From assembly GCA_020073485.1 (NCBI GenBank), contig JAIQFB010000020.1:34442-98441 (forward strand): DNA of 64,000 nucleotides. Direction: 5' to 3'. The translations under genes were made by a program, and so were the position numbers. Positions 35,252 to 45,687 of the stretch are shown piece by piece. Below the pieces are notes generated by a model, which was not told where the DNA came from, ran no database searches, and was given only the letters and a program-made list of their open reading frames with translations. Every line of letters begins with the position of its first letter. Within the stretch, counting starts at the first letter, position 1. This stretch comes from Terriglobia bacterium (GTDB lineage Bacteria > Acidobacteriota > Terriglobia > Acidiferrales > UBA7541).

Positions 35252-37678
35252 GTGTTTGAACGTTACACAGAGAAGGCACGCCGCGTCATATTTTTCGCGC
35301 GCTACGAAGCCAGCCAGTACGGTTCCCCGTACATTGAGACCGAGCATCTGCTGCTCGGCTTGATGCGCGAGGACAAGGCACTGGCCAATCGTTTTCTGCG
35401 TTCTCACGGGTCGATCGAGTCGATCCGCAAAGAGATCGAACAACGCATCACCATCCGCGAGCGCATCTCCACGTCTGTCGAGGTGCCGCTCAGCCAGGAA
35501 TCCAAGCGCATTCTGAACTTCGCCACCGAAGAGGCCGAGCGCCTGGGGCACAAGCACGTCGGCACCGAGCACCTGCTGCTGGGGATCCTGCGCGAAGAGA
35601 AATGCTTTGGCGCGGAAATCCTGCAGGAACGCGGACTGCGCCTGACCGCGCTGCGCGAGGAACTGGCCCGCAGCGCTGGAGAAAAGCCCGCGGCGTCGCG
35701 TCCGAAAGAGACTTCCCTGCTGGCCGAATTCAGCCGAGACCTGACGCAGGCGGCCCTCGAAGGTCAACTCGATCCCCTGGTCGGCCGCGAACGCGAAGTC
35801 GAACGCGTGATCCAGATCCTGTGCCGCCGCACGAAGAACAACCCCGTGCTGATCGGCGAGCCCGGGGTGGGTAAAACAGCCATTGTCGAAGGCCTGGCGC
35901 AGCGGATTTCCGATAGCGATGTGCCGCCGTTCCTTGCCGACAAGCGCATCCTTTCCCTGGACCTCTCCCTGATCGTCGCCGGCACCAAGTATCGCGGGCA
36001 GTTCGAGGAACGGCTCAAGACCATCATGAAGGAATTGATGGAGAGCCAGAACTCGATCGTCTTTATCGACGAGCTCCACACGCTGGTGGGCGCGGGCTCG
36101 GCCGAAGGGTCGCTGGACGCCGCCAATATCCTGAAACCTGCGCTGTCGCGTGGCGAAATTCAGTGCATCGGCGCGACCACGCCCGGTGAATACCGCAAGT
36201 CCGTGGAAAAAGACCGCTCGCTCGAGCGGCGCTTCCAGGCTGTGAAGGTGGGAGCGCCGTCCGAGGACGAAGCCATTCAGGTTCTGGAAGGCGTGCGCGA
36301 GCGCTACGAAAAGTTTCACGCCGTCAGCTACACGGACGAAGCCATCCGCTATTCCGTGTATCTCTCCAGCCGTTATATTCCGGACCGCTTCCTGCCGGAC
36401 AAGGCCATCGACCTGATCGACGAGGCGGGCGCGCGCGTGAAGCTGCGCCAGGCCATGCTGCCCGACGAAGTGGCCGAAGTGCAGAAGCGCGTGAAATTCA
36501 TCACCCACCGCATGGAAACGGCCATCGCCAATCACGAATTCGAGAAGGCGCGGTTTTATTCCGAGGAAGAGCGCAAGGAAAAGGAAAACCTGCGCGTGGT
36601 GCGCGAGAAGCTGAAACTGGACGACACCAACACGGGCATCGTCACGCGCGAGGACATCGAGGACGTGGTGGCGCGCTGGACGGGCATCGCCGTGAACTCG
36701 ATCAAGGAAGACGAACAGCAGAAACTGCTGCGCATCGAAGTGGAATTGCACAAGCGCGTCATCAGCCAGGACAAGTCCATCACCGCCCTGGCACGCGCCA
36801 TCCGCCGCAGCCGCGCCGGGCTCAAGGCCCCGGGGCGCCCAGTCGGATGCTTCCTGTTCCTGGGTCCCACCGGCGTCGGAAAGACGGAAGTCGCGCGGCG
36901 CCTGGCCGAATTCATGTTCGGCAGCGAAAAGTCTCTCATTCGCTTCGACATGTCCGAGTACATGGAGAAGCATTCGGTCTCGAAACTGATCGGCGCGCCT
37001 CCAGGCTACGTGGGCTACGAAGAGGGCGGACAACTGACCGAGCGCGTGCGGCGGACGCCATATTCCGTGATTTTGCTGGATGAGATCGAAAAGGCCCATC
37101 CGGACGTGTACAATATCCTGCTCCAAGTCTTCGAAGACGGCCAATTGACGGACGGGCTCGGCAATACCGTCGATTTCCGGAACACGATCGTGATCATGAC
37201 CTCGAACCTGGGCGCGCGCCATCTGCAGAAGCGCTCCACGATGGGTTTCCAGTCGTCGGCCGAAGAGGGCACCGCGAAGTCCATGGATGAACTCGTGCTC
37301 AGCGAAGTGAAGCGCGTGTTTAATCCGGAGTTTCTGAACCGGCTGGATGAAATTATTCTGTTCAACCCGTTGGGTGATGAAGAACTGCTCCGCATCATCG
37401 ATTTGCTGGTCGGCCAGATCAACGACACTTTGATCCACCGCCAGGTACAGATCGTACTGACGCCGGAAGCACGCCAGTGGATCCTCGAGAAAACGTGCGG
37501 GGACCGCAATTATGGCGCGCGGCCGCTGCGGCGGGCACTGCAAAAGTATGTCGAAGATCCGTTGTCCGAAGCGCTGATTCAGGGGGGCCTGCAGCGTCCG
37601 GCAACGTTGGAAGTCTACGTCGCAACAGACGGGCTCGGATTCCGACCGGTGGTCGAAGCAACCCCGGTATCCCACTAG
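35252..37678 (+). CDS. clpC: AAA+ protease/chaperone ATPase ClpC
   Basis: 808 residues from GTG 35252 ([17 protein letters not shown], the standard ClpC start). Two Clp-N repeats (residues about 1-145), first AAA+ domain with '[18 protein letters not shown]', a middle coiled-coil region with UvrB/C-like '[22 protein letters not shown]', and second AAA+ domain with '[20 protein letters not shown]', ending with the Clp C-terminal small domain. It unfolds proteins for ClpP or acts as a chaperone. No ClpP or mcsAB genes are adjacent. Long open frames on the opposite strand are shadows of its codon bias. Confidence 0.97.
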   Translation: MFERYTEKARRVIFFARYEASQYGSPYIETEHLLLGLMREDKALANRFLRSHGSIESIRKEIEQRITIRERISTSVEVPLSQESKRILNFATEEAERLGHKHVGTEHLLLGILREEKCFGAEILQERGLRLTALREELARSAGEKPAASRPKETSLLAEFSRDLTQAALEGQLDPLVGREREVERVIQILCRRTKNNPVLIGEPGVGKTAIVEGLAQRISDSDVPPFLADKRILSLDLSLIVAGTKYRGQFEERLKTIMKELMESQNSIVFIDELHTLVGAGSAEGSLDAANILKPALSRGEIQCIGATTPGEYRKSVEKDRSLERRFQAVKVGAPSEDEAIQVLEGVRERYEKFHAVSYTDEAIRYSVYLSSRYIPDRFLPDKAIDLIDEAGARVKLRQAMLPDEVAEVQKRVKFITHRMETAIANHEFEKARFYSEEERKEKENLRVVREKLKLDDTNTGIVTREDIEDVVARWTGIAVNSIKEDEQQKLLRIEVELHKRVISQDKSITALARAIRRSRAGLKAPGRPVGCFLFLGPTGVGKTEVARRLAEFMFGSEKSLIRFDMSEYMEKHSVSKLIGAPPGYVGYEEGGQLTERVRRTPYSVILLDEIEKAHPDVYNILLQVFEDGQLTDGLGNTVDFRNTIVIMTSNLGARHLQKRSTMGFQSSAEEGTAKSMDELVLSEVKRVFNPEFLNRLDEIILFNPLGDEELLRIIDLLVGQINDTLIHRQVQIVLTPEARQWILEKTCGDRNYGARPLRRALQKYVEDPLSEALIQGGLQRPATLEVYVATDGLGFRPVVEATPVSH

Positions 37679-37739
37679 CGAATCCTACGCGCACAGGCCG
37701 CACTCATCCGGGTCCGGCGGGGGAGCGTACAATCTTGTT

Positions 37740-40700
37740 TTGGGGGCAGCGGCCTTGAGCATTGCTCTGGCCGCACGCAAGAATTCGTGTTTCAAGATCG
37801 GGCTGCGGGCGCGCTTGGCGTGCCTGCTCGTAGCCGTTGGGGTGTGTTTTGGGCCCGTGGCACGCGCCTTTCCTCTTCCCCAGCAGCAGGCCGCCCCGGC
37901 GGCCCCGGCAGTTGGCGCCGAAACACCCACCATTGAACGTATTGAATTCCAGGGCAATCGAAGGATCCGCAGCGAAACGCTGCGCGCGCGAATTTTTTCC
38001 CGGCAAGGCGACCCGGTCAATCCGGACGCGCTGCGCCGCGATTTCCATGCCCTGTGGAACACGCAATTCTTCGACGACATCCGCCTGGAAGTCGAGGACA
38101 GCGCCGACAAACCGAATCAGAAAATCATTATTTTTTACGTGACCGAGCGGCCCATCATCCGGCGCATCGAGTACAAGGGAAATAAATCGATTTCCGAATC
38201 CGACATTCTGGACCGGTTCAAGGAACGCAAAGTCGGATTGTCGATTGAAGGCCAGTTCGATCCCACGCGAATCAAGAAAGCCGAAGTAGTGTTGAAAGAA
38301 TTGCTGGCCGAGCACGGGCGCCAGTTCGCCGTCGTCAAGCCCACCTACGAGCGCCTGCCCGGAACCAACGCCGTCAAGCTCACGTTCAATATCAACGAAG
38401 GCCCCAAGGTGAAGGTGGGCAAGATCATCATCACGGGGAACACCGCATTTTCACGCGGCAAGATTATCCGCTCGATGCACAATTCGCGCCCCATCGCCAT
38501 TCCGCTAAGTTTTCTGGGAAGCATTCCCGTCATGGCCAAGACATTTGACCGGCCGAAGCTGGACGAGGACTTGGAAATCGGAATTCGCGGACTCTATCAG
38601 GACAACGGATATTTCAAGGTGCTGGTAAAGGATCCGATCATAGAAAATGTGACGGTGACGAACAATATTTTGGACCGCAGCGTGCCGTTCGTGGGGTCGA
38701 AAACGTCGAAGGTCACCAACATCACCATTCCCATCGAGGAAGGCGCGCGCTACCACATGGGCACGATTCACGTGCGCAACGCGAATCCCGACGAGGGGTT
38801 GTTTTTCAAGCAGGATTTCCTGGAAGGGCTGTTCCCGCTCAAGAAGGGCGAAATTTTCAGCGTGGCCAAGGTCCGCAAAGCCATCCAGGATTACACCAAG
38901 CTGTATGGCAATTACGGATTCATCGATTTCACAGCGGTGCCGGACACCGACGTGCACGACGATACCAAGACCGTCGACCTCACCTTCGCCTTTGACCAGC
39001 AAAAACAATTCTTTGTGCGCCGCATTGAATTCTCCGGAAACACCGGAACGCGCGACAAAGTCATCCGCCGCGAACTGCTGCTGAGCGAAGGCGACATGTT
39101 CCGCAACAATTTGTGGGAACTCAGCCTGCTGCGCCTCAACCAGCTCGATTACTTCGAGGCCGTCAAGCCGGAAAACGCCGAAATCAAGCGCAACGTCAAA
39201 CAGGGCACCGTGGACATCCTTCTCAAGCTCAAGGAGAAAGGAAAACAGTCCATCAGCTTGACCGGCGGCGTCAGCGGCTTCGCCGGCAGCTATATCGGCT
39301 TGACCTACCAGACCAACAATTTCCTGGGACTGGGCGAGACGCTCACGCTTTCCGCCAACGTCGGCACGCTGCAGCGCAATATTTCCTTCGGGTTCACCGA
39401 ACCATATCTTTTCGACCGGCCGATCAGCACGGGTTTCACTGTTTTTTACAGCCGCTATAATTTCGACCAGGCCCAGCAGACTTCCCTGGCCCTGGGATAT
39501 CAAGTCCAGTTGAATCCCAACACCGTGCAGAATTACGTGCAGAACAGCGACGGCTTCACGATATTCGCCAGCTATCCGCTGAGAAAGCTGGGATTCACGC
39601 GCCTGGGCCTCACCTACGGATTGACCAGCACCAGCATCACGGGATTGAGCACCGCGTCCACGGCCCTGTTCAGCGTGCTGCAGTTCCAGTCCCTGGCGGG
39701 CCCCTCGGCGCTGCAAGGCATTCTGGAAAGCAAAATCACTCCCACCCTGAGTTACAACACCGTGGATAATCCGGTAAACCCGACTCATGGAAAGAGCCTT
39801 TTCGAGTCGGTCTCATTTGAAGGCGGGCCCATCGGAGGGAACGTCAATACTTTTTCGGACGTGGTCGAGGCCAAGTACTTCCGGCCCCACTATCACAATC
39901 GGAACGTCATCGCCATGCGCGTGCTGGGCTCGTTCGAGACGGGATTCGGGGGCAAGGAAATTCCGCCCTTCAGCCGTTATTACCTGGGCGGCGAGGATAC
40001 CTTGCGCGGGTTCGATATCCGCACAGTGTCTCCCGTGGTGTTCGTGCCCACGCTGTCGAATTACAGTTTTACGTACTCCAATCCCCGCGTGCTGGGTTCC
40101 ACCGGACAGCCTATCCTCAGCGCGGTCACCATTCCCATGCTGACGTACCAGACATCCTTCCCGGGCGGAGACACGCAGTTGGTGGGCAATTTCGAGTACC
40201 GCATACCCATCGCGCCGCATGTCAGTGCGTCGATCTTTGGAGATGCGGGAGCGAGCGGCGCCCTGCGGCACGACCAGTTGCAGCTGAACTCGTCCGACCT
40301 GGCTACATTGCAACAAACCTTTGCCGGCAGCAATACCACCATCAGTCCGACGCTGCCGTTCCAGCCCGGAACCAATTTCAAGCTGCGAACATCGGCGGGC
40401 GTGGAGATCGTGGTGCAGCTACCCATTGTGCAGGCGCCGTTCCGCATTTATTGGGCTTATAACTTCAACCGGATGTCGCAGATCATCAACGCACCCACGA
40501 CGCAGTTCCCGGGGAACCCAAACAACACGAATCCGCTGAACCCGCCATGCGATTCGTCGCACACCACAAATTGTTTCGACATGAATTGGTTTAAATATGA
40601 AAACGGCCTGCCGGCGGATATCTGGGATCAGGTCGTGAATGGAACCCCGAGCCAGCAGGGACTTTTGGGGTTGTACCGCAATCCGCAACGCACCAATTTC

Positions 40701-40748
40701 TTCGACCCCGTGAGGACGCTGCGCTTCACCGTGAGCCGGACGTTCTAA
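37740..40748 (+). CDS. bamA: Outer membrane protein assembly factor BamA
   Basis: 1002 residues, longer than the ~810 of E. coli. Start TTG 37740 (TTG 37755 possible). Signal sequence ending 'FGPVARA'. POTRA repeats from about residue 60 to 500, for example 'TIERIEFQGNRRIRSETLRARI', 'RRIEYKGNKSISESDIL' and 'VKVGKIIITGNTAFSRGKI'. The C-terminal 16-strand barrel has the lid-loop motif 'GGEDTLRGFDIR' (VRGF-like) and ends in Phe (TVSRTF), the BAM recognition signal. It folds and inserts beta-barrel proteins in the outer membrane. Extra loops (residues about 890-960, Asn/Pro-rich) account for the length. Confidence 0.96.
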   Translation: MGAAALSIALAARKNSCFKIGLRARLACLLVAVGVCFGPVARAFPLPQQQAAPAAPAVGAETPTIERIEFQGNRRIRSETLRARIFSRQGDPVNPDALRRDFHALWNTQFFDDIRLEVEDSADKPNQKIIIFYVTERPIIRRIEYKGNKSISESDILDRFKERKVGLSIEGQFDPTRIKKAEVVLKELLAEHGRQFAVVKPTYERLPGTNAVKLTFNINEGPKVKVGKIIITGNTAFSRGKIIRSMHNSRPIAIPLSFLGSIPVMAKTFDRPKLDEDLEIGIRGLYQDNGYFKVLVKDPIIENVTVTNNILDRSVPFVGSKTSKVTNITIPIEEGARYHMGTIHVRNANPDEGLFFKQDFLEGLFPLKKGEIFSVAKVRKAIQDYTKLYGNYGFIDFTAVPDTDVHDDTKTVDLTFAFDQQKQFFVRRIEFSGNTGTRDKVIRRELLLSEGDMFRNNLWELSLLRLNQLDYFEAVKPENAEIKRNVKQGTVDILLKLKEKGKQSISLTGGVSGFAGSYIGLTYQTNNFLGLGETLTLSANVGTLQRNISFGFTEPYLFDRPISTGFTVFYSRYNFDQAQQTSLALGYQVQLNPNTVQNYVQNSDGFTIFASYPLRKLGFTRLGLTYGLTSTSITGLSTASTALFSVLQFQSLAGPSALQGILESKITPTLSYNTVDNPVNPTHGKSLFESVSFEGGPIGGNVNTFSDVVEAKYFRPHYHNRNVIAMRVLGSFETGFGGKEIPPFSRYYLGGEDTLRGFDIRTVSPVVFVPTLSNYSFTYSNPRVLGSTGQPILSAVTIPMLTYQTSFPGGDTQLVGNFEYRIPIAPHVSASIFGDAGASGALRHDQLQLNSSDLATLQQTFAGSNTTISPTLPFQPGTNFKLRTSAGVEIVVQLPIVQAPFRIYWAYNFNRMSQIINAPTTQFPGNPNNTNPLNPPCDSSHTTNCFDMNWFKYENGLPADIWDQVVNGTPSQQGLLGLYRNPQRTNFFDPVRTLRFTVSRTF

Positions 40749-40846
40749 ACGCGCGGCAGGCATGGGAAAACGGAATACGGAACGGCCACGATTTTAGCGG
40801 CGAAAATGAGACGGGTATTGCTCCGGGGCGTTCCCGGGAAGGTCGC

Positions 40847-43800
40847 ATGAAAGCAAAGCTTGGGAGGACAGGGATGAGGTGGTGGAAGATCGGCTCATTG
40901 GGACTCACTCTGGCGATGGCGCTGGGAGCGCTGGGTTGCGGAGGAAGTTCGTCCAACTCGGCTGTGACACTTACAATTTCGCCGGTGCAGGCCAGCGTAA
41001 TCACGAACCGCACGCAGCAGTTCTCCAGCCTGGTCACCGGAAATAGCAACACCACCGTCACCTGGACGGTAACCTGTCCGACCGGCGTGACCGCCCCCGC
41101 CTGCGGCACCATCGATTCCACCGGACTGTACACGGCGCCGGCGAAAATCCCCACGGTCACGACCAATGGCACCACCACCGTTACTCCCACAGCGACCATT
41201 ACGGCAACCGCGGCCGCCGACACCACCAAGGTTGCGACCGCCACGCTGACCATCATCAGCGGCATCAGCATTTCGATTACGCCAAACACCGCCACGGTAG
41301 GCACCGGGGAAACGTTCGGCGGTTTCATCGCGACCGTGAACAATCCGGGATGCATCCTCACTTCCAATCCCACGTGCAACAACGTGACCTGGTCGCTCCC
41401 CACGGTGACCACCGCGGGCTCGGACGGCACCATCGACCCGAACACCGGCTTGTACACCGCTCCGGCGACCGCCCCTTCGCCCAACTCCATCACCGTGACC
41501 GCCACTTCCGTGGCCGACACGGCGGTGACGGCGACCGTTTTGATCACGATCCAGACATCCATTCCTCCGACCGTGACGTCGGTCAGCCCAAATGTCATGG
41601 GATTGGGGGGATTATTCCAGGACACGTATATTGCCGGCACCAATTTCATTTCGACCAACAAGGTCTACGTCAATGGAGTGGCGCTGCCCTCTTCCCAGGT
41701 CTCGGACGTTTCCAGTTCCCTGATTCGAATCCGCATTCCGGATACGCTGCTGGCTGCGCCCCCCGCGCCGCCGGCCTTGCCTGTTCTTCAAGTCAGCGTT
41801 TCGCAGCAGACTGGAGCGCAGCAGACCTGCGCAAACGCCACGGACTGCCAGATCACAGTGAAGGCCGTCCGCCCCGGACTGGTGGGCCCCTCTCCCGATA
41901 GCATCGGGCAGGGAAATTCGGGCGTGGTCAGTTTCGACGTGCACGGGGGGTTCTTCGGCACGGCCTTGGTTCCAACGGTGAGCGCGTTCTTCGATGGCCG
42001 CCTGCGCGCTTTTCAATTACCCGCGGCCGGCACAACCAACAGCACGCGGGATTTGTCTGTAACTATCGGCGGCAATTCGAATTCGAGCGATTTTGCGACC
42101 CCAGGTCTTTATCCGGTAACGATTCAAAGCGGGCGCGACGCATCAAAATTCGCGGTCACCAACTTTGCCGTCCAACCGAATTACAATATTTCTTCGATTA
42201 CTGCGATCGCGGCGCAGCTTCCGGTGGGAACGTCGCCCAGCGATGTGGCGATCAACCCGGCCACGGGCCTGGCGGTCGTCGCCAATACGGGATCGAACAA
42301 TGTCAGCCTGATTGATCTCACATCGCCGGCGCCTACGGTCGTCGCAACTCTGTGCACGGCTGCGGTGGGCGCGGTTGCGCCCTGCCCGCCATCCGGCCCC
42401 ACCAGCGTTTCCATCGACTACGTTCGCAATATCGCGCTGGTCGTGAATACCGCCGTAAAAACGATCGCAGTCGTGGACCTGAACAGCAAGGCGGTCAGTT
42501 TTGTCAGCCCGGCGCTGCAGGATTCGCCAGGAGCGGTGGGCGTCAACCCGGTCACCGGGCGAGCCCTGGTGGCCATGCAAACCAGGAACTACGGGATTTT
42601 GATGGATGTGAAGCAGTCCCCCCCCGCGTTTGTCGGGACGGTGACCATCAGCACCGGCGCCAATACGCGCGTGGCCGTGGAGCCGCATCTGAACTGGGCC
42701 ATCGCGACGCCCGGCGGAGTTGGCTCGATGGGCATCGTGGACTTAAATAGCCAGACCATCAACCAGATCACGAACATTTCCCGGAGTTCCGCCGCCAATG
42801 CCACCGGCGCAACCAACGTCGTGACGGTGACGGTGCAGCCATCCACCCCGGCCTCACCGCAACCTCCTTTAACCGTGCAAGTCGGCGACGTCGTGCAAGT
42901 CCAGGGGATTACTGTGAATGGTGTCGCGGATCCGAGCTTTAACGGATTCTTTGCAGTGACAGGGTTAGGTCCTGGAATTTCGCAATTCAGCTATACGGAA
43001 ACTTCATCGGCGACTTTGCCTGACGTCGCCAGCGCTCCGGCCACCGGAACGATCAACTATGCACAGCCTGTGGCCACCATCGGTTTGACCTCCACGATTC
43101 AGGGGATCGGCATCAACACGGAAACGCAGCAGGCCATCCTGGTGGATCCGTCGGCGGGCGGGATCGTGTCCATTTTCAGTTTGATCGATCAATCCGTCAC
43201 AACGCTGGTTCTGGGCACCAACAATGCGTTTGAATTTGGAATGGCGGCTGCCGCGTTTAACCCGCTCACCAATACCGGTGTCGTGGTGAACCCGTTCACC
43301 AACACGTTGTCGGTCATAGATCCCGGTAGTCCGAGTACGAAGCCGGTGCGTTTGAATGAGGGTCATTTGTACAATACCCGGCCAGGCGCGGTCGCCGTGG
43401 CCGTCGACCCTGGCACCAATATCGCAGTGGTTGCCAATCAGACCGACAACTCCGTTACGATCCTTTCGCTCGGCCCGATCCGGCCGTTCTCGATCACGGA
43501 AACCAGCCCCAAGACATTCGTGGCCAATTCGACGCTATCCAGCGCCGCAACCCCCGCGCCGCTACAGCTGACCGTGCTCGGAAAAGGGTTCACGAGCAAT
43601 TCGGTTGTTCAATTGGACGGAACGGCTTTGCCCACCACGCTGGTCAACGACCGGCGATTGGCCGCCACGATCCCGTCGTCGATGCTGTCGTCGGCGCACC
43701 GGTACACCGTCGAAGTGGAAGATTCCGGCGCGATCACCAACGCGTCGGACTTCACCGTGGAGCAGAGCGTGGACGTCACGGCTTGCTCGGCAACTCCGTA

Positions 43801-44698
43801 TCCGTCCGGGGTGTCCATCGATCCGCAGGCGAATCTTGTAGCCGTCGCTTTGGAAGGCTGCAATAGCGTGGCCCTGCTGGACCTGGGCAGCGCCACCGGC
43901 ACGACCGTCGCCGTCGGCAATAACCCGATCGGAGTCGCCACTTTCCCGCGCCTGCATACCGCGGTAGTGGCAAACAACGGAGATGGAACCGCGTCGGTTG
44001 TGGACGAGCTTGCCCGGACCGTTCTGCATACGGTCACCACGGGAGCGGGATCGACGGGCGTGGCCGCCGATCAGGACACGGGAGAAGCAGCCGTGGCCAA
44101 CAGCGTGGCCAATACGGTCTCCATCGTAAACGTGGCTACGGCTGGGTCGTCCACGCTCTCGGTGGGACAATTCCCGATCTCGGTGGCGTTCAACAATCAG
44201 AATCATGAAATCGGAGTGGCTGCGGCCTCGGGCGATTCGATTGGATTTGCTTTTGGCAGCGGCTCGCTCGCAAGCTCGTTCTCCCTGAGCGCGCCCACCT
44301 CCATCGTGTACGATCCGGTGCCCTCGGACTGTGGCCCGTCGAACACGCTGGGATGTTTCATCGCCAGTTCCAGCACGACGAACGTGGTGGACATCATCGA
44401 TCCGATCAATTCGTCACAATCGGCATTCCGGGTGGGCATCAACCCGACTGCGATCGCCTACAACTATCTGACAAGCACGCTAGTGAGCACCAATACTCTA
44501 AGCCACACCATAACCGTGTCCGATCTTCTGGGACGAAGAATCCGCGCCGTGCTGACGTTGCCACCCGCGCCGGTCACTTCCAATCTGACGGTTTCGGGAC
44601 TGCCGCAATTCGCCCTGGATATTCATCCGCTGACGAATCTGGCGGTAATCTCGGACACGGCGAACGGCCGCATCCTGTTTGTTCCGATACCGCGGTAA
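40847..44698 (+). CDS. Very large secreted lipoprotein with Ig-like/IPT and YVTN beta-propeller repeats
   Basis: 1283 residues from ATG 40847 (ATG 40874, preceded by GGGAGGACAGGG, is an alternative). The lipobox 'ALGALGCGGSS' suggests a lipid-anchored product. N-terminal ~250 residues are Ig-like repeats rich in Thr/Val ('STGLYTAPA' repeated twice); IPT/TIG-like parts near 'PTVTSVSPNVMGLGG' and 'FVANSTLSSAATPAPLQL'. The rest are YVTN/beta-propeller blades such as 'NPATGLAVVANTGSNNVSLIDL' and 'VDPGTNIAVVANQTDNSVTIL'. Probably a surface adhesion or binding protein. It separates bamA from skp, which are usually neighbours. Confidence 0.8.
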   Translation: MKAKLGRTGMRWWKIGSLGLTLAMALGALGCGGSSSNSAVTLTISPVQASVITNRTQQFSSLVTGNSNTTVTWTVTCPTGVTAPACGTIDSTGLYTAPAKIPTVTTNGTTTVTPTATITATAAADTTKVATATLTIISGISISITPNTATVGTGETFGGFIATVNNPGCILTSNPTCNNVTWSLPTVTTAGSDGTIDPNTGLYTAPATAPSPNSITVTATSVADTAVTATVLITIQTSIPPTVTSVSPNVMGLGGLFQDTYIAGTNFISTNKVYVNGVALPSSQVSDVSSSLIRIRIPDTLLAAPPAPPALPVLQVSVSQQTGAQQTCANATDCQITVKAVRPGLVGPSPDSIGQGNSGVVSFDVHGGFFGTALVPTVSAFFDGRLRAFQLPAAGTTNSTRDLSVTIGGNSNSSDFATPGLYPVTIQSGRDASKFAVTNFAVQPNYNISSITAIAAQLPVGTSPSDVAINPATGLAVVANTGSNNVSLIDLTSPAPTVVATLCTAAVGAVAPCPPSGPTSVSIDYVRNIALVVNTAVKTIAVVDLNSKAVSFVSPALQDSPGAVGVNPVTGRALVAMQTRNYGILMDVKQSPPAFVGTVTISTGANTRVAVEPHLNWAIATPGGVGSMGIVDLNSQTINQITNISRSSAANATGATNVVTVTVQPSTPASPQPPLTVQVGDVVQVQGITVNGVADPSFNGFFAVTGLGPGISQFSYTETSSATLPDVASAPATGTINYAQPVATIGLTSTIQGIGINTETQQAILVDPSAGGIVSIFSLIDQSVTTLVLGTNNAFEFGMAAAAFNPLTNTGVVVNPFTNTLSVIDPGSPSTKPVRLNEGHLYNTRPGAVAVAVDPGTNIAVVANQTDNSVTILSLGPIRPFSITETSPKTFVANSTLSSAATPAPLQLTVLGKGFTSNSVVQLDGTALPTTLVNDRRLAATIPSSMLSSAHRYTVEVEDSGAITNASDFTVEQSVDVTACSATPYPSGVSIDPQANLVAVALEGCNSVALLDLGSATGTTVAVGNNPIGVATFPRLHTAVVANNGDGTASVVDELARTVLHTVTTGAGSTGVAADQDTGEAAVANSVANTVSIVNVATAGSSTLSVGQFPISVAFNNQNHEIGVAAASGDSIGFAFGSGSLASSFSLSAPTSIVYDPVPSDCGPSNTLGCFIASSSTTNVVDIIDPINSSQSAFRVGINPTAIAYNYLTSTLVSTNTLSHTITVSDLLGRRIRAVLTLPPAPVTSNLTVSGLPQFALDIHPLTNLAVISDTANGRILFVPIPR

Positions 44699-44842
44699 GC
44701 AAATGCCGCGGCGGGCTCCGGGAGGGGGCGAAAACCGATTCCCGGCTCGGCCAACTCGGCGCGTATGCGAATGCATCAGTAAGGGATAAACCAAAGGGGC
44801 GGAGTGGCTTCAACCCCGGCTGGACAGTCAGAGTAATTCCGA

Positions 44843-44872
44843 TTGACGGCAATGAAACCAGGCCGCTATAAT
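44843..44872 (+). promoter_or_regulatory. Sigma-70 promoter of skp/ompH
   Basis: -35 TTGACG (44843-44848), 18-base spacer, -10 TATAAT (44867-44872), 43 bases before the skp start. It gives the chaperone gene its own strong promoter, independent of the upstream lipoprotein gene. Confidence 0.8.
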
Positions 44873-44914
44873 CCGCGATTTGTGCGTTTCGTTTAATGAG
44901 GATAAGGAGTGAGG

Positions 44915-45541
44915 ATGAACGTCAATTTGAAGTGGAAGGGCACTTTGGCCGCGCTGGCCATTTTGTGCATGGCCCCGGTGCCGGGCGCGCGGGCGCAGGC
45001 CGCCGCAACGGCCGGTCCGGTCAAAATCGCCATCATCAACATGCGCAACGCGATCATTGCCACGGCCGAAGGAAAGCAGGCGCAAGCCCAGCTGCAATCG
45101 CAGTTCGCCCCGCGGCAAGCCGACCTGCAGAACACGCAGAAGCAGATCGAAGACCTGCAGCGGCGTATGAGCGAAGGCGCGCGCACGCTGAGCGACGATG
45201 AAAAAGGAAAAATGCAGCGCGAGGGAGAATTGCTGACCCGCCGGCTGCAGCGCAACAACGACGATTTGAACGAGGAACTGAACGCCGCGCAGGGCGAAGT
45301 GGTGGACGGCATCGGCCGCAAGCTGCTCGATGTCCTGGACCGCTACTCGCGGGAAAACGGCTACACCATTGTCCTGGACACCTCCGCGCAGGGCAGCCCG
45401 GTGGTCTACGGGTCTTCCAGTTCGGATATCACCGCGGATATCGTGCGGCTCTATGACCAGGCCTATCCGGTTAAGGCTGGCGCGGCGGCTCCGGCGGCAA
45501 AACCTGCGACTCCGGCTCCGGCCAAGAAGACTACTCCGTAA
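44915..45541 (+). CDS. skp: Periplasmic chaperone Skp/OmpH family
   Basis: 208 residues from ATG 44915 with AAGGAG five bases upstream. Signal peptide ending 'PGARAQA'. A short beta strand 'VKIAIINMRNAIIATAEGK', a long coiled-coil hairpin (residues about 50-145, 'LQNTQKQIEDLQRRMSEG'), then 'YTIVLDTSAQGSPVVY' and an Ala/Pro/Lys tail. Skp holds unfolded outer-membrane proteins for delivery to BamA. It has its own promoter and a strong terminator. Confidence 0.9.
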   Translation: MNVNLKWKGTLAALAILCMAPVPGARAQAAATAGPVKIAIINMRNAIIATAEGKQAQAQLQSQFAPRQADLQNTQKQIEDLQRRMSEGARTLSDDEKGKMQREGELLTRRLQRNNDDLNEELNAAQGEVVDGIGRKLLDVLDRYSRENGYTIVLDTSAQGSPVVYGSSSSDITADIVRLYDQAYPVKAGAAAPAAKPATPAPAKKTTP

Positions 45542-45572
45542 CATTGTTCCACAATTTGGAATCCAGCAAAAT

Positions 45573-45613
45573 GCCGGGGGCGCATGCGTGAAGCCCCCGG
45601 CAATTTGTTTTTT
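45573..45613 (+). terminator. Rho-independent terminator of skp
   Basis: GCCGGGGGC (45573-45581) pairs with GCCCCCGGC (45593-45601), an 11-base loop, followed by AATTTG and six T (45608-45613). It ends the long + strand gene row that begins with lysS. Confidence 0.92.
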
Positions 45614-45687
45614 GCAGCCAGTGGCCCGAGCATTGAACGGTTTTGAATCGCCCAGCCCCCTACCTTGGCGCCAAGCTGCAGGAAAGC

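Noticed and set aside
35183..37675. An 830-residue open frame antisense to clpC
   Set aside because: It is the mirror of GC-rich clpC codons, His/Arg/Gln-rich, with no recognisable domain; clpC itself is unmistakable.
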